A stretch of 64,000 nucleotides of DNA from Brucella cytisi (GTDB taxonomy: Bacteria > Pseudomonadota > Alphaproteobacteria > Rhizobiales > Rhizobiaceae). Shown here piece after piece: positions 39,385 through 49,721 of this stretch. The first letter of the stretch is position 1; each line of letters starts with the position of its first letter. The stretch spans positions 2,097,001 through 2,161,000 of the forward strand of contig JAAVLQ010000001.1 of assembly GCA_012103075.1 (NCBI GenBank). Direction: 5' to 3'. The position numbers and the translations under genes were made by a program. The notes below the pieces were generated by a model that saw only the letters and a list, made by a program, of their open reading frames with translations, had not been told where the DNA came from and made no database searches.

Positions 39385-39554
39385 TATATTCAAACTCCAT
39401 TCAGATTTCTGGCCCTACGCATCGTCGCAGAAATGCCGCATGGCGGATGCAAGACGTCACGTTAGGGAAATCGTCATCGATTTTCTCAAATATATATGCG
39501 ACGATTCAAGGTGTTAAATCTTTTCTGAGCCATCATTGACCACGGAGGACGGCT

Positions 39555-39746
39555 ATGAGCGGTTTCGATGAGGATATGGTAAAGCCCCGCAATAGCGTGG
39601 CGCTAAGCGAAGAGGAGCTATCGCTGCTTTCGGTCACCGAAATCGACCAGCGCATAGCCCTGCTGCAATCCGAAATAGAGCGATTGAAGACAGAACGCCT
39701 CAAGAAAGGCGATAGCCGCGCTGCGGCAGAAGCATTGTTTCGATAG
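39555..39746 (+). CDS. DUF1192 small protein
   Basis: This intact 63-residue protein (MSGFDEDMVKPRNSVALSEE, then EIDQRIALLQSEIERLKTER) fits the short helical DUF1192 family, found in rhizobia without a known function. The start has GGAGGAC upstream. It precedes the MFS gene in the same orientation by about 150 bases. Confidence 0.8.
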   Translation: MSGFDEDMVKPRNSVALSEEELSLLSVTEIDQRIALLQSEIERLKTERLKKGDSRAAAEALFR

Positions 39747-39897
39747 GAATGGGGTCGTCAACGGAAATGGATACCGGAGCAAAGCAGCCGGAACCATTTC
39801 CGGGCGGCGCGCTTTTAGGAACAACAATCATTGATCGCAGCGATCACTCATCAGCCTCAGCACTGACAATTCGGCTTCAGACTTCGGGAATAGAGTT

Positions 39898-41137
39898 TTG
39901 CGCATTTACATTCAGGTTCTGGCCCTTCTCTGCGGTACAGCCTTCCTTCTCATAGCTTCGGGACTTCACGGTCTTCTATTGCCGCTGCGCGGCGGTGTGG
40001 AAGGTTTCTCAGTGGCATCGCTCGGCTTGCTCGGCACGACTTGGGCAGGCGGCTTCGTTGCCGGCTGTCTGTTTGCACCGCGCCTTGTGCGCCGTGTCGG
40101 TCATGTGCGGGCATTCGGTTGCTTTGCCGCATCGGCTGCGGTTATCGCTCTGCTTTCCGGCATCTTCGTGGATGCAACCATCTGGGTGATCCTGCGCGCC
40201 TTCACCGGCTTTTCGATGGCTGGTGCCTTCATGGTCATTGAAAGTTGGTTGAATGAGCGTGCGACCAACGAATCGCGCGGCAAGATTTTCGGCATGTATA
40301 TGATGGTCAACTACGGAGCCACCATGTCCGGCCAGATGTTGGTAGCGGCAGGCGACGTACGCTCCGATCATCTGTTCATGTTAAGCGGCATATTCTTCTG
40401 CCCGGCTCTCATCCCGACCGCGATCTCCACAGCCGTCAGCCCCAAGCCGCTGACGGAAGTGCAGCTTGATCTCAAGGCGCTCTACAATAACTCACCTGCA
40501 GCTTTCGTAGGTTGCATCCTGATCGGCATTGCCAATGGCGCCGGGGTACGCTCGGAGCTGTCTTCGGTGCGAAGTCCGGCATTTCGACCACCGAAATCGC
40601 CTTGATGGTCAGTGTCACCATTGCAGCTGGTGCCTTGATGCAGATTCCGATCGGACGCATTTCCGATCTGGTTGACCGGCGTTTTGTGCTGGCAAGCGTT
40701 GCGGCGCTGGCGGCACTGGTCGGCCTCATCGCCTTCCTCATCGCTCCGTCCAGCGGCCCCGTCATCATCACGATGACCGGATGCTATGGCGCACTTGCCT
40801 ATGCACTCTATCCCGTTGCCGTCGCCCACGCCAACGATCATGCGACATCGGAAAGCTTTTTGTGAAAGTATCGAGCGGGCTTTTGCTGCTTTACGGCTTC
40901 GGCACGATGCTCGGACCACTGCTGGCAGCGGCGGCCATGGATATTTTCTGGCCATCCGGCCTCTTCGCCATCACCATGCTCGCGCATATTTCCATCACCG
41001 GCTATGCGTTGTTCCGTTCACGCAAGCGTGCATCCGTCCCGAAAGAAGAGAAAGACCAGTTCAAGAGCATGCCTTCCGAACGTGGAGCAACACCGGAAGC
41101 GCTGAACCTCGATCCAAGAGCTGAGACGGAAGGGTGA
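39898..41137 (+). CDS. MFS transporter, YcaD/UMF-like (two frame breaks)
   Basis: About twelve membrane helices can be counted across the restored protein of about 413 residues. It has the MFS loop motif GCLFAPRLVRRVGHVRAFG between helices 2 and 3 and GRISDLVDRRFVLASVAALA in the second half, with ESWLNERATNESRGKIFGMY typical of the YcaD-like subgroup. The substrate is unknown. Bases are missing near 40546 and 40858. The apparent start is TTG at 39898. Confidence 0.85.
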
Positions 41138-41358
41138 CGGGCGCTGAAAATGACCGTCGATAAATAGAGCCGGTTAAATAGTTGAATCAATATGTTCGGC
41201 GGCTGTGTCACAGCCGCCAATACTGAATTTTGGCATCTTCGCTTTGGAATGCAAACTGCATTCACGACAAAGAAATACCAGCTCGCCAGAGCCGTTCGGT
41301 CTCAATGTCGATGGCTTGAGACGCCTTATCAAACCGCGATCTAAGCGCGGCTTCCCTG

Positions 41359-41538
41359 TTAGTGACGTGTTACGGGATCTCAGTTTTTCAATCTGGTCCT
41401 TGAGCATAAGCTTCTTGCGCTTGAGAGATGCAACGTGCAGGTCGTCCATTGCCGGTGACGCTATGGCTTCGGAAATTTCCTGCTCCAGAGCGCCGTGCTT
41501 TTTTCGAGCGTGGCAAGATGGGACTCGATAGCCATCAT
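41359..41538 (-). CDS. DUF465 (YdcH/SlyX-like) small protein, frame broken
   Basis: The start MMAIESHLATLEKKHGALEQ (ATG at 41538 after AGGAG) and the core MDDLHVASLKRKKLMLKDQI are typical of DUF465, a family of about 60-residue helical hairpins of unknown function. An A is missing near 41503, and two bases appear missing near 41385; with these the protein would end LRDPVTRH at 41359, the usual length. Without them the frame runs to 41174. Confidence 0.65.
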
Positions 41539-41891
41539 CAGATCTCCTTTGGTTGATTTCCCTTATTTACGGAACAGCGCAGACCTCGTTTGTCCGTTTA
41601 CCCGCTATCCCGTCATTCGACCTGCATGAACGCCCGGCACACCTCCTGTATTCCGGGCCAAACACGCAGTCCCGGCTGCCAAGGATACGGTATATTTGTC
41701 GCATTCGACAGCCGCCGTCCATGACAGAACCATGACAGTTTGGCATGAGTTTGGTGCAAAGTCGATTTTGTCGTGGTAGCATTTTCCTGACGCGAAAAAT
41801 GTGATAAGGGCTTCGCCGGAAACGGGCTGACGCCGCACCTTTTTATGGTTTGGCGCGGCCCGTAAAACTATTCAACAGAACGGGGCACCGC

Positions 41892-42095
41892 ATGTCCGAT
41901 CAGGAACAGGCCGAAATCAGATTGGCCGTCGCACGACTGAAACAGGAACACGCGGATTTCGATGCTGCCATAAACGCCATGATAGCGGTTGGCTGCGACC
42001 AATTGCGCGTCCAGCGCATGAAGAAGAAAAAACTCGCAATCAAGGACAAGCTGCAGGAGATGGAAGATCGGGTGATCCCCGACATCATCGCCTGA
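41892..42095 (+). CDS. DUF465 (YdcH-like) small protein
   Basis: This intact 67-residue protein (MSDQEQAEIRLAVARLKQEH, then VQRMKKKKLAIKDKLQEMED) is a second DUF465 member, diverging from the one at 41538. Pairs of such genes near purE are common in rhizobia as far as I recall. The function is unknown. I chose the ATG at 41892; the frame is open further upstream. Confidence 0.8.
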   Translation: MSDQEQAEIRLAVARLKQEHADFDAAINAMIAVGCDQLRVQRMKKKKLAIKDKLQEMEDRVIPDIIA

Positions 42096-42192
42096 ATGTC
42101 CATAATGATCGATGACAGAGCCGGGGTTCGCCCGGCTTTATCATTTTGATATCACCCGAAACATGCACGAAAGAAGCGGAGCAGGAAGATCA

Positions 42193-42687
42193 ATGAGCGT
42201 TACTGCCGATGTCGCCATCATCATGGGAAGCCAGTCCGACTGGGAAACCATGCGCCGTGCAGCGGACACACTGGAAGCACTCGGCATTTCCTTCGATGCC
42301 CGGATCGTTTCCGCGCATCGCACGCCTGACCGGCTCGTTGCCTTTGCCAAAGGTGCCAAGGCGGAAGGGTTCAAGGTCGTTATCGCAGGTGCGGGCGGCG
42401 CGGCTCACCTGCCCGGCATGGCTGCAGCCATGACACCGCTGCCTGTCTTCGGCGTTCCGGTCCAGTCCAAGGCGCTTTCGGGTCAGGATTCGCTCCTCTC
42501 CATCGTGCAGATGCCAGCTGGCATTCCCGTCGGCACGCTCGCCATCGGTCGCGCCGGTGCGGTCAACGCCGCCCTTCTCGCCGCCGCCGTTCTGGCGCTT
42601 TACGATGAGGCGCTTGCAGCCCGCCTCGATGAATGGCGCACTGCGCAAACGGAAAGCGTGGCTGAGCGCCCTTCAAACGAGGCCTGA
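42193..42687 (+). CDS. purE: N5-carboxyaminoimidazole ribonucleotide mutase PurE
   Basis: This intact 164-residue enzyme has the substrate-binding [20 protein letters not shown] near residue 7, [12 protein letters not shown], and [15 protein letters not shown]. It converts N5-CAIR to CAIR in purine synthesis, acting after PurK. The ATG at 42193 follows AGGAAG; an in-frame ATG at 42163 exists but lacks a site. purK starts one base after the stop. Confidence 0.96.
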   Translation: MSVTADVAIIMGSQSDWETMRRAADTLEALGISFDARIVSAHRTPDRLVAFAKGAKAEGFKVVIAGAGGAAHLPGMAAAMTPLPVFGVPVQSKALSGQDSLLSIVQMPAGIPVGTLAIGRAGAVNAALLAAAVLALYDEALAARLDEWRTAQTESVAERPSNEA

Positions 42688-42688
42688 T

Positions 42689-43786
42689 ATGAACAACTCC
42701 GCACTCAATTCTGCACTCAGGCCCGGTGCAACCATCGGCATCATCGGCGGCGGTCAGCTCGGCAGAATGCTTGCCATGGCCGCAGCACGTCTCGGTTTTG
42801 AAACGGTGATCCCGGAGCCACAGGCCGATTGCCCGGCAGCACAGGTCGCCAATCGCCAGATCATTGCCGCCTATGACGATCCGAAAGCGCTTGCAGAACT
42901 TGCAGCAGCGTCCGACGTCATTACCTACGAGTTCGAGAACGTGCCGGTCAGCGCTGCCGACAGGCTGGCCGAAACCGCTCTGGTCTTTCCTCCCCGGCAG
43001 CACTTGAAGTCTCGCAGGATCGCTTTACAGAAAAGCAGTTCCTCAACTCCAGCGACATCGAGACGGCACCCGGCGTCTTGTGGACGATGAAGAAACCCTG
43101 ATTGCAGCTCTGGGCGCACTTGGCGAGCGCGGCATCCTGAAGACGCGGCGTCTTGGTTATGACGGCAAGGGACAGGTCCGCCTGACATCACTCGATGAGT
43201 CCGAAGCTCACAAGGCGATTCTCGCGATCAATCGTGCCCCGGCCATCCTCGAAGGCTTCGTCGATTTCGAGCGCGAAGTTTCGGTGATCGCGGCACGTGA
43301 CCGCTCCGGCAATGTCGCAATCTTCGATATTGCCGAAAACGTTCACAAGGACGGCATCCTTGCGACTTCGACCGTACCGGCTGCCGTTTCCGAAAACACG
43401 GCCGAAGCAGCCCGTAAAGCCGCCACAAAGCTTCTGAACGGGCTTGATTATGTCGGCGTGCTCGGACTTGAGTTCTTCGTCCTGAAGGACGGCACGCTAC
43501 TGGCAAACGAATTCGCCCCGCGTGTCCATAATTCGGGCCACTGGACGGAAGCGGCCTGCGCCATTTCGCAATTCGAACAGCATATCCGCGCCATCGCCGG
43601 TCTGCCTTTGGGTAACACCGACCGGCATTCGGATTGCGTGATGGAAAACCTGATCGGCGACGATGTCGAGAAGGTGCCAGCGATTCTCTCTGAAAAGGAT
43701 GCCGTGCTGCATCTTTACGGTAAAAGGAAGCACGTCCGGGCCGCAAAATGGGCCATGTGACGCGCATTCACCCCTGCGGGAAATAA
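42689..43786 (+). CDS. purK: N5-carboxyaminoimidazole ribonucleotide synthase PurK (three frame breaks)
   Basis: The restored protein of about 366 residues is an ATP-grasp enzyme: GATIGIIGGGQLGRMLAMAA at residue 12, DVITYEFENVP, KTRRLGYDGKGQVRL, ILEGFVDFEREVSVIAARD, and GLEFFVLKDGTLLANEFAPR with HNSGHWTEAA. It makes N5-CAIR from AIR, bicarbonate and ATP. Single bases are missing near 42993, 43076 and 43723; the last restores the normal end MGHVTRIHPCGK. Probably co-transcribed with purE. A hairpin at 43789-43819 may end the transcript. Confidence 0.94.
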
Positions 43787-43875
43787 TGTTCATCGGGAAT
43801 CCCGTTGATTCCCGATGAATCTTTGCCACCTGCCAAGAATTTCAGCTCCAGTGCCCTGAATCTGCGGCTCAGGAG

Positions 43876-43904
43876 TTGACATTTGCCTGAAACCTTGTGT
43901 ATTT
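43876..43904 (+). promoter_or_regulatory. Likely sigma70-type promoter of rpmJ
   Basis: TTGACA at 43876-43881 and GTATTT at 43899-43904 are separated by 17 bases, 116 bases before the rpmJ start. Confidence 0.45.
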
Positions 43905-44019
43905 CGGCCAACCCTTCGGGCATCTAACAGTGCCTGTAATCAATTGGCGCCTCGAGCGCCTGTTTTATGAAGCCCCGCGGCATCTGCACGTCAACGGGCC
44001 AACAAGACCGGTGATTGAC

Positions 44020-44145
44020 ATGAAGATCAAGAACTCGCTTAAAGCGCTCAAGGGCCGTCATCGTGACTGCCAGCTGGTCCGCCGCAAGGGCCGCGTTTAC
44101 ATCATCAATAAGACCGCCCCGCGCTACAAGGCTCGTCAGGGCTAA
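44020..44145 (+). CDS. rpmJ: 50S ribosomal protein L36
   Basis: This 41-residue protein ([20 protein letters not shown], then [20 protein letters not shown]) is the longer, zinc-free variant of L36 usual in alphaproteobacteria. It is a small basic protein of the large subunit. The TPR gene follows after 37 bases. Confidence 0.95.
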
Positions 44146-44182
44146 TCTTATTTCTGATTTTGCATTTGACGTTTCGCTGCGC

Positions 44183-44875
44183 ATGGTAAAATCTATGCGC
44201 ATGCGGAACGTTTTGCATGTCTGGTTTCTTTTTTCTGTGCTCGCGTCGCTTGGTACGACGGTGCCGCTTGCTTATGCCGAAGTGGCACCCGGCAAAATAC
44301 CGCTCACCGCACCTCTGACACCCGTTCAAACCGGTCCCGACAGCGAACAGAAACCTGCCCCCGAAAAGCCCGCACCAGCGACAGCCCAGACGCCTGAAGA
44401 GCGTCTCGACAAACTCTTTGCCGATCTTCGCCGCACGACGGACGAAGCCAAGGCGCGGCGCATTGCTTCGCAGATCAATACGCTGTGGTCGCAGTCAGGC
44501 AGCGCAACAATCGATCTTCTGATGCAATGGGCCAATGCGGCGATGCTCGAGCGGCGTTATCCCTCGGCAATAGACTTCCTGAATGAGGCCATCGCGCTCG
44601 ACCCGGAATATGCGGAGGCACGGAACCGCCGCGCTACGGTCTATTTCCTGCAAAAAGACTACGCCCACGCCATGTACGATATCAATCGTACCCTAGAGTT
44701 GGAACCGCGCCATTATGGCGCCCTGACCGGCATGGCGGCCATCTTGCGCCTGCGCGGCCTCAAGGAACAGGCACTAAAAGCCTATGAGCAGGCTCTCATC
44801 GTCTATCCGATGATGCGCGACGCACAGAAGAACTTCAACGATTTGGCCGACGAACTGACGGATACGCGGACTTAG
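44183..44875 (+). CDS. Secreted tetratricopeptide-repeat protein
   Basis: A signal peptide (MRNVLHVWFLFSVLASLGTT) is followed by a proline/lysine linker and about three TPR units (AMLERRYPSAIDFLNEAIAL, AEARNRRATVYFLQKDYAHA, KEQALKAYEQALIVYPMM). It is probably a periplasmic scaffold with no assigned partner. The frame is intact; in-frame ATGs at 44183, 44195 and 44201 leave the exact start open. It follows rpmJ closely. Confidence 0.8.
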   Translation: MVKSMRMRNVLHVWFLFSVLASLGTTVPLAYAEVAPGKIPLTAPLTPVQTGPDSEQKPAPEKPAPATAQTPEERLDKLFADLRRTTDEAKARRIASQINTLWSQSGSATIDLLMQWANAAMLERRYPSAIDFLNEAIALDPEYAEARNRRATVYFLQKDYAHAMYDINRTLELEPRHYGALTGMAAILRLRGLKEQALKAYEQALIVYPMMRDAQKNFNDLADELTDTRT

Positions 44876-45240
44876 AGCCTGTTCCAGAAGTCGCCTGTAT
44901 CGCTTTTGATTCAGGCTCTTAGAACGGCTCCTGCTTACCCCCAAAACATTCTCAAAATTCATCAAGACCAAAACAAAACGCGCTCCGAAGGAGCGCGTTT
45001 CTTTATATGCTATCTGCCATAACTGGATGAGATTCCGGCTGTGGCGAGCCGGAATCGAAGATGGGCGCTTTAGCGACCAAACTGGTGGAGTTTGAGAGCC
45101 CGAGCGGAATGTACTTCCACGCATAGTCCCGAGAAGTCGCAGAATTTTCGGATTAGACTATGCGTCAAAGAAATACACATGAGCACCGGAAGCGCAAAAC
45201 AACGCCATTTGCCGGCCGTCACGGCTGGCATATCTTCAGT
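44876..45240. other. Intergenic region between the TPR gene and pyk
   Basis: No gene is seen. The region holds a palindrome just after the TPR stop (AGAGCCTG/CAGGCTCT, about 44875-44921), a terminator at 44977-45003 and a ten-base-stem hairpin (GATTCCGGCT/AGCCGGAATC, about 45031-45056). Confidence 0.5.
44977..45003 (+). terminator. Terminator after the TPR gene
   Basis: AACGCGCTCC pairs with GGAGCGCGTT around a three-base loop, followed by TCTTTAT. Confidence 0.8.
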
Positions 45241-46676
45241 TTAAATGCCTGACTTTCCGTCTGGTCCAATATAGGCGATGCGCAGCATGTTGGTCGCGCC
45301 CGGCGTGCCGAATGGGACACCAGCGGTAATGATGACGCGGTCGCCAGCCTTGCCGAATTCTTCATGGAAGACGATTTCGCAGGCATGGTTGACCATATCT
45401 TCCAAATCATGCGCATCGGCTGTCACCACGCAATGCAGGCCCCAGACGAGCGACAGCTTGCGCGCAGTATCGACGACCGGCGACAGGGCGATGATCGGTG
45501 TGCGCGGACGCTCGCGAGCGGCGCGCAGGCCGGTCGTGCCGGAAGCGGTGTAGGTTACGATGGCCGAAAGCTTCAACGTCTCTGCGATCTGGCGTGCAGC
45601 AAGCGAAATCGCGTCGGCACCCGTTGGTTCTGGCGCAGCACGCTGCGCATCGATGATGGTCGAATAGGTCGGTTCCTTTTCAACCTGTTCGGCAATGCGG
45701 TTCATGGTGGCAACGGCTTCGACCGGATACTGGCCCGAAGCCGATTCCGCCGAAAGCATGATCGCATCAGCACCTTCAAACACAGCGGTTGCAACGTCGG
45801 ACACTTCGGCGCGGGTCGGAACCGGAGCTGTAATCATGGATTCCAGCATCTGCGTCGCGACAACCACCGGCTTGCCCGCGCGGCGCGCCTTGCGGGTGAT
45901 CTGCTTCTGAATGCCGGAACGCTTTCAAGTGGCACTTCAACGCCAAGATCACCGCGCGCAACCATCAATGCGTCCGAAAGCTCGATGATTTCATCGAGAC
46001 GCGTCACAGCCTGCGGCTTCTCGATCTTCGACATCAGCCCGACCTTGCCGCGCGAAACCTTGCGCACTTCGGCCAAATCTTCCGGACGCTGGATGAAGGA
46101 AAGCGCAACCCAGTCGATTTCTTCCTTCAGGACGGCGTCGAGATCCTTGCGATCCTTCTCCGTCAGCGCGCCGACGCCAAGCGTCGTATCAGGCAGGCTG
46201 ACGCCCTTGCGGTCCGAAATGCGCGTTCCGGAAACCACCTTGCAGCGGATCGACTTGCCGTCGCTCGCCTCGGCGACCAGATGCAGCTTGCCATCGTCGA
46301 TCAGCAAGCGATGACCCGGTTCGACAGCTTCAAGAATTTCCGGATGCGGAAGATAGACGCGATGTTCATCGCCGGGCGCTTCGTTGTTGTCGAGGGTGAA
46401 GGTCTGGCCGGGAACGAGATCGGCCTTACCGTCCTTGAACTTACCAACACGCAGCTTCGGGCCCTGAAGATCGGCCAGAATGCCGATCGGACGGCCCAGT
46501 TCCTTTTCCACATTGCGGATGCGCTTGACGAGGGTGCGCATCAGGTCATGGTCGGCATGACTCATATTGATGCGGAACACATCCGCGCCTGCCTCAAACA
46601 GCTTGCGGATGACGGCTTCCTCACCCGACGCCGGACCTAGCGTGGCGAGAATCTTGACCTTGCGGTTGCGCTTCAT
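45241..46676 (-). CDS. pyk: Pyruvate kinase (one frame break)
   Basis: The restored 478-residue enzyme has [31 protein letters not shown] (substrate/ATP residues), [33 protein letters not shown] with the catalytic Lys, [13 protein letters not shown], and [18 protein letters not shown]. It makes pyruvate and ATP from phosphoenolpyruvate. A G is missing near 45915. Its ATG overlaps the stop of the DUF1036 gene (ATGA), so translation is coupled. Confidence 0.96.
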
Positions 46677-47133
46677 TGACTATTCGTTCCTGTAACGGTG
46701 GGATTTGCTGTCGGCGTTTCATCGGTGAGCTGAACCATCCAGCTCGATTGTTCCCCGGTGTCGTATTCACGGAAGCCGTTGCGCTGGAAACCGCGCGCGA
46801 AGCAATCCGGACGCCAGTAATACGGAATTCTTTCTCGGCCACGCACATATTGACCTTGCCCTCCCAGCGTCCGCCGCCCTGAGCGTCTTCTGCATAGAGG
46901 TAATAATAGCGCGATGTCAGCGGCCCCTCGATGAGGGTTTTGCAGCTTGATCCGTCGATATGCCACCAGCCTTCGGTCACCCAGCCGGTTTTGGCTCTGT
47001 AGCCGATGGACACACCAACCGGGTTCTGGGTTGCATTGCATACGCGGAAATCCGCACGAGCCTCTATGGATGTCATGCCCAGCGCAGTCATCAGCACACC
47101 GGCAAACAAAACTAGAGATAGTGGAAGTCGCAT
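46673..47133 (-). CDS. DUF1036 secreted protein overlapping pyk (one frame break)
   Basis: The restored protein of about 153 residues has a signal peptide (MRLPLSLVLFAGVLMTALGM) and the DUF1036 domain (ADFRVCNATQNPVGVSIGYR, then TEGWWHIDGSSCKTLI, YYYLYAEDAQ). The role is unknown. A G is missing near 46808. The stop overlaps the pyk start, so a membrane or periplasmic protein of unknown role is transcribed together with a glycolytic enzyme. Confidence 0.85.
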
Positions 47134-47390
47134 ACGCAGAACCCCTTCAGCCCGCTATCGGTTTTATCGAACAATTTATATTGCACAGGGAAATCCCATC
47201 TCGGGCAAATCCCATTTCGGGTCGCTCTCTTTTCGGCAGTTTCGCCTTTGATGTCAACGCAATCCCATTGAGAACAGGTACTCTTCATCAAAGAATGATC
47301 GTTGCAATCCGGGCTTTCTCATGACAGACCTGAAACAGCTTCCCGCACAACACAGAAATAATCCCCTTATTTAGCCTCGGATTTCGCTCC

Positions 47391-48210
47391 ATGCCGCTTC
47401 AATCCGGATCAAACGCTTCGCCGCCATTCTCACCGGCATACAGTGTCGACGGCGATTTTAGTCTCGGCCTGCTCCTGACCGCCGATCATGCACGGCGTGA
47501 TGTTCCAGCCGAATATGGCACGCTTGGTTTGCGGACAAGTGAATTCGACCGGCATATCGCTTATGATATTGGCGTCGAGAATCTGACCCGCAAACTTGCA
47601 ACCCGCCTGAACGCGCCTGCCGTCCTTGGCGGCTTTTCGCGCCTTTTGATCGATCCCAATCGTGGCGAAGACGACCCGACGCTTATCATGCAATTGTCCG
47701 ATGGGGCGGTCATTTCCGGCAATTACCCAATGTCGGCAGGGGAACGCGAGGAACGGCTTGAACGCTTCTATCGTCCCTATCACGACACGGTCGCGCGAGC
47801 GAGCGAATGCGTGGTGGCTGAAAGCGGGGCAGCGCCTTTCATCGTCTCGATCCATTCCTTCACGCCGCGCTGGAAGGAAAAGGCCCGCCCCCCGGCAGAT
47901 CGGCCTTCTCTGGGACAAGGACGACCGCGCCGTAAAGCCGCTTTTGTCGCTGCTGCGTGAAAACGTCGATCTGACGGTTGGCGACAACGAACCTTATGAC
48001 GGTGCCCTCAAGAACGATGCCATGTATCGCCACGCGACGGCAAAGGGCTTCGCCCATGTCCTGATCGAGGTACGACAGGACCTGATTGCCGATGACAAAG
48101 GAGCAGCTGAATGGGCTGACAGGCTGGCGCCAATGATCGCGCACATCAACACCTTGCCCGGCATTCATGCGGCCCAGCATTTCGGCTCACGTGCTGATCG
48201 CAGTGAGTAA
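47391..48210 (+). CDS. N-formylglutamate amidohydrolase family protein (one frame break)
   Basis: The restored protein of about 273 residues has LLLTADHARRDVPAEYGTLG, EFDRHIAYDIGVENLTRKLA, GGFSRLLIDPNRGEDDPTLI, IVSIHSFTPRW and HVLIEVRQDLIADDKG, the conserved His and acidic metal ligands of the family. HutG-like members hydrolyse N-formylglutamate in histidine breakdown, but this stand-alone version may act on another N-formyl or N-acyl amino acid. The frame breaks in the C run near 47890. Confidence 0.85.
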
Positions 48211-48394
48211 CAGGCCTGTCAGGAGAGGCTTTACCCGCTATCCACAGGGCTTGACCCGTCAAATCGGGTCGTGCATCGAAAAAGGCTCTTAATTTTGCCT
48301 GCGACTCGCGGGAAAAACGGTCCAGACTTTCGATAAGCGGTTTTCGCGCAATGCGTGTCCGCATCATCACAGATTTTGAATTGGAGAACTCCTC

Positions 48395-48656
48395 GTGAGC
48401 GACGACATTACCAGCGAAGCCCAAACCATTGCTGTCGGCCAGTTGCGTGCTTTCATCGAGCGCATCGAGCGCCCGGAAGAAGAAAAAAAAAGACCATCGG
48501 TGACGATATCAAGGAAGTTTACGCGGAATTGAAGGGCTCGGGGTTTGACAGCAAGGTCGTGAGGACCATTATTCGTCTGCGTAAAAAGAAGACCATGAAC
48601 GTCAGGAAGAAGAAGCCATGCTGCAGCTTTATATGGATGCGCTTGGCATGAGCTGA
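48395..48656 (+). CDS. DUF2312 (UPF0335) family protein (two frame breaks)
   Basis: The restored 87-residue protein reads [20 protein letters not shown], then [20 protein letters not shown], and ends [15 protein letters not shown]. This is the helical DUF2312/UPF0335 family of alphaproteobacteria, of unknown function. The GTG start at 48395 has GGAG upstream. An A is missing in each of two A runs, near 48493 and 48587. Confidence 0.85.
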
Positions 48657-48746
48657 TTTCGGCTCTTCCCGGAGCCTTCCTTCTTCCCGAAATCGAAACC
48701 CGACGGATCGCCCGCGATTCGTATTCAGAGGAAGGGGATAAGGTCT

Positions 48747-49695
48747 ATGGAGTTCAGGAAGCTCGGACATACCGAACTCAATGTTTCGCCACTTTGCTTC
48801 GGTGGCAATGTATTTGGATGGACGGTCGATGAAGCGACGTCTTTTTCGCTTCTCGACCGTTTTGTCGATGCTGGATTCAATTTCATCGACACAGCGGATG
48901 CATATTCCGCCCGGGCGCCCGGAAATGTGGGCGGCGAATCCGAAACCATTATCGGCAACTGGCTGAAATCTCGCGGCCTGCGCGACAAAGTCGTCATTGC
49001 CACCAAGGTTGGGTCCGAGATGGGGCCTGACGAAAAAGGTCTTTCCCCGGCCTATATCCGCAAAGCGATCGATGCCTCCCTCAAACGGCTGCAGACGGAT
49101 TATATCGATCTCTATCAATCGCACTGGGACGATCCCGAAACACCGTTCGAAGATGTGCTCGGCACCTATAAAGAGCTGATCGATGCAGGCAAAGTGCGCG
49201 CCATCGGTGCGTCCAATCTCACGCCTGAGCGACTGACTGAAGCGCTTGACGTCGCCCGGACCAACAATCTGCCGCGCTATGAAAGCCTGCAGCCGCTTTA
49301 TAATCTTTATGATCGAGCAGATTTCGAGAATGGGCTGGAGAAAATCTGCCACGAAAACGAGCTTGGCGTTATTTCCTATTATTCGCTCGCAGCAGGGTTC
49401 CTGACTGGAAAATACCGTTCTGCTGACGATCTCGGACAAAGCGCGCGCGGCAAATCAGTCGAAAAATATCTGACGGATCGTGGTTCGCGGATCATAGCGG
49501 CACTCGATGGCGTGGCGCGCAAATCTCGATGTCACGCCTGCACAGGTCGCAATCGCATGGCTCATCGCGCAGCCATCAGTCACAGCCCCTATTGCCAGCG
49601 CCACACGCTCGGCCCAGCTCGGTGAGCTGATCATCGCAGCCGAACTGAAACTCAGCGACGATGAAATCGCCTTGCTGAACAAGGCGAGCGGTTAA
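48747..49695 (+). CDS. Aldo/keto reductase (one frame break)
   Basis: The restored 315-residue enzyme has the family pattern: [20 protein letters not shown], the catalytic Asp and Tyr in [14 protein letters not shown], the Lys in [25 protein letters not shown], and the cofactor-binding end ([20 protein letters not shown]). It reduces aldehydes or ketones with NADPH; the substrate is not evident. One extra A near 49522 breaks the frame. Confidence 0.9.
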
Positions 49696-49721
49696 ATTTT
49701 GAAGCATCGAAGGGGATCGCC

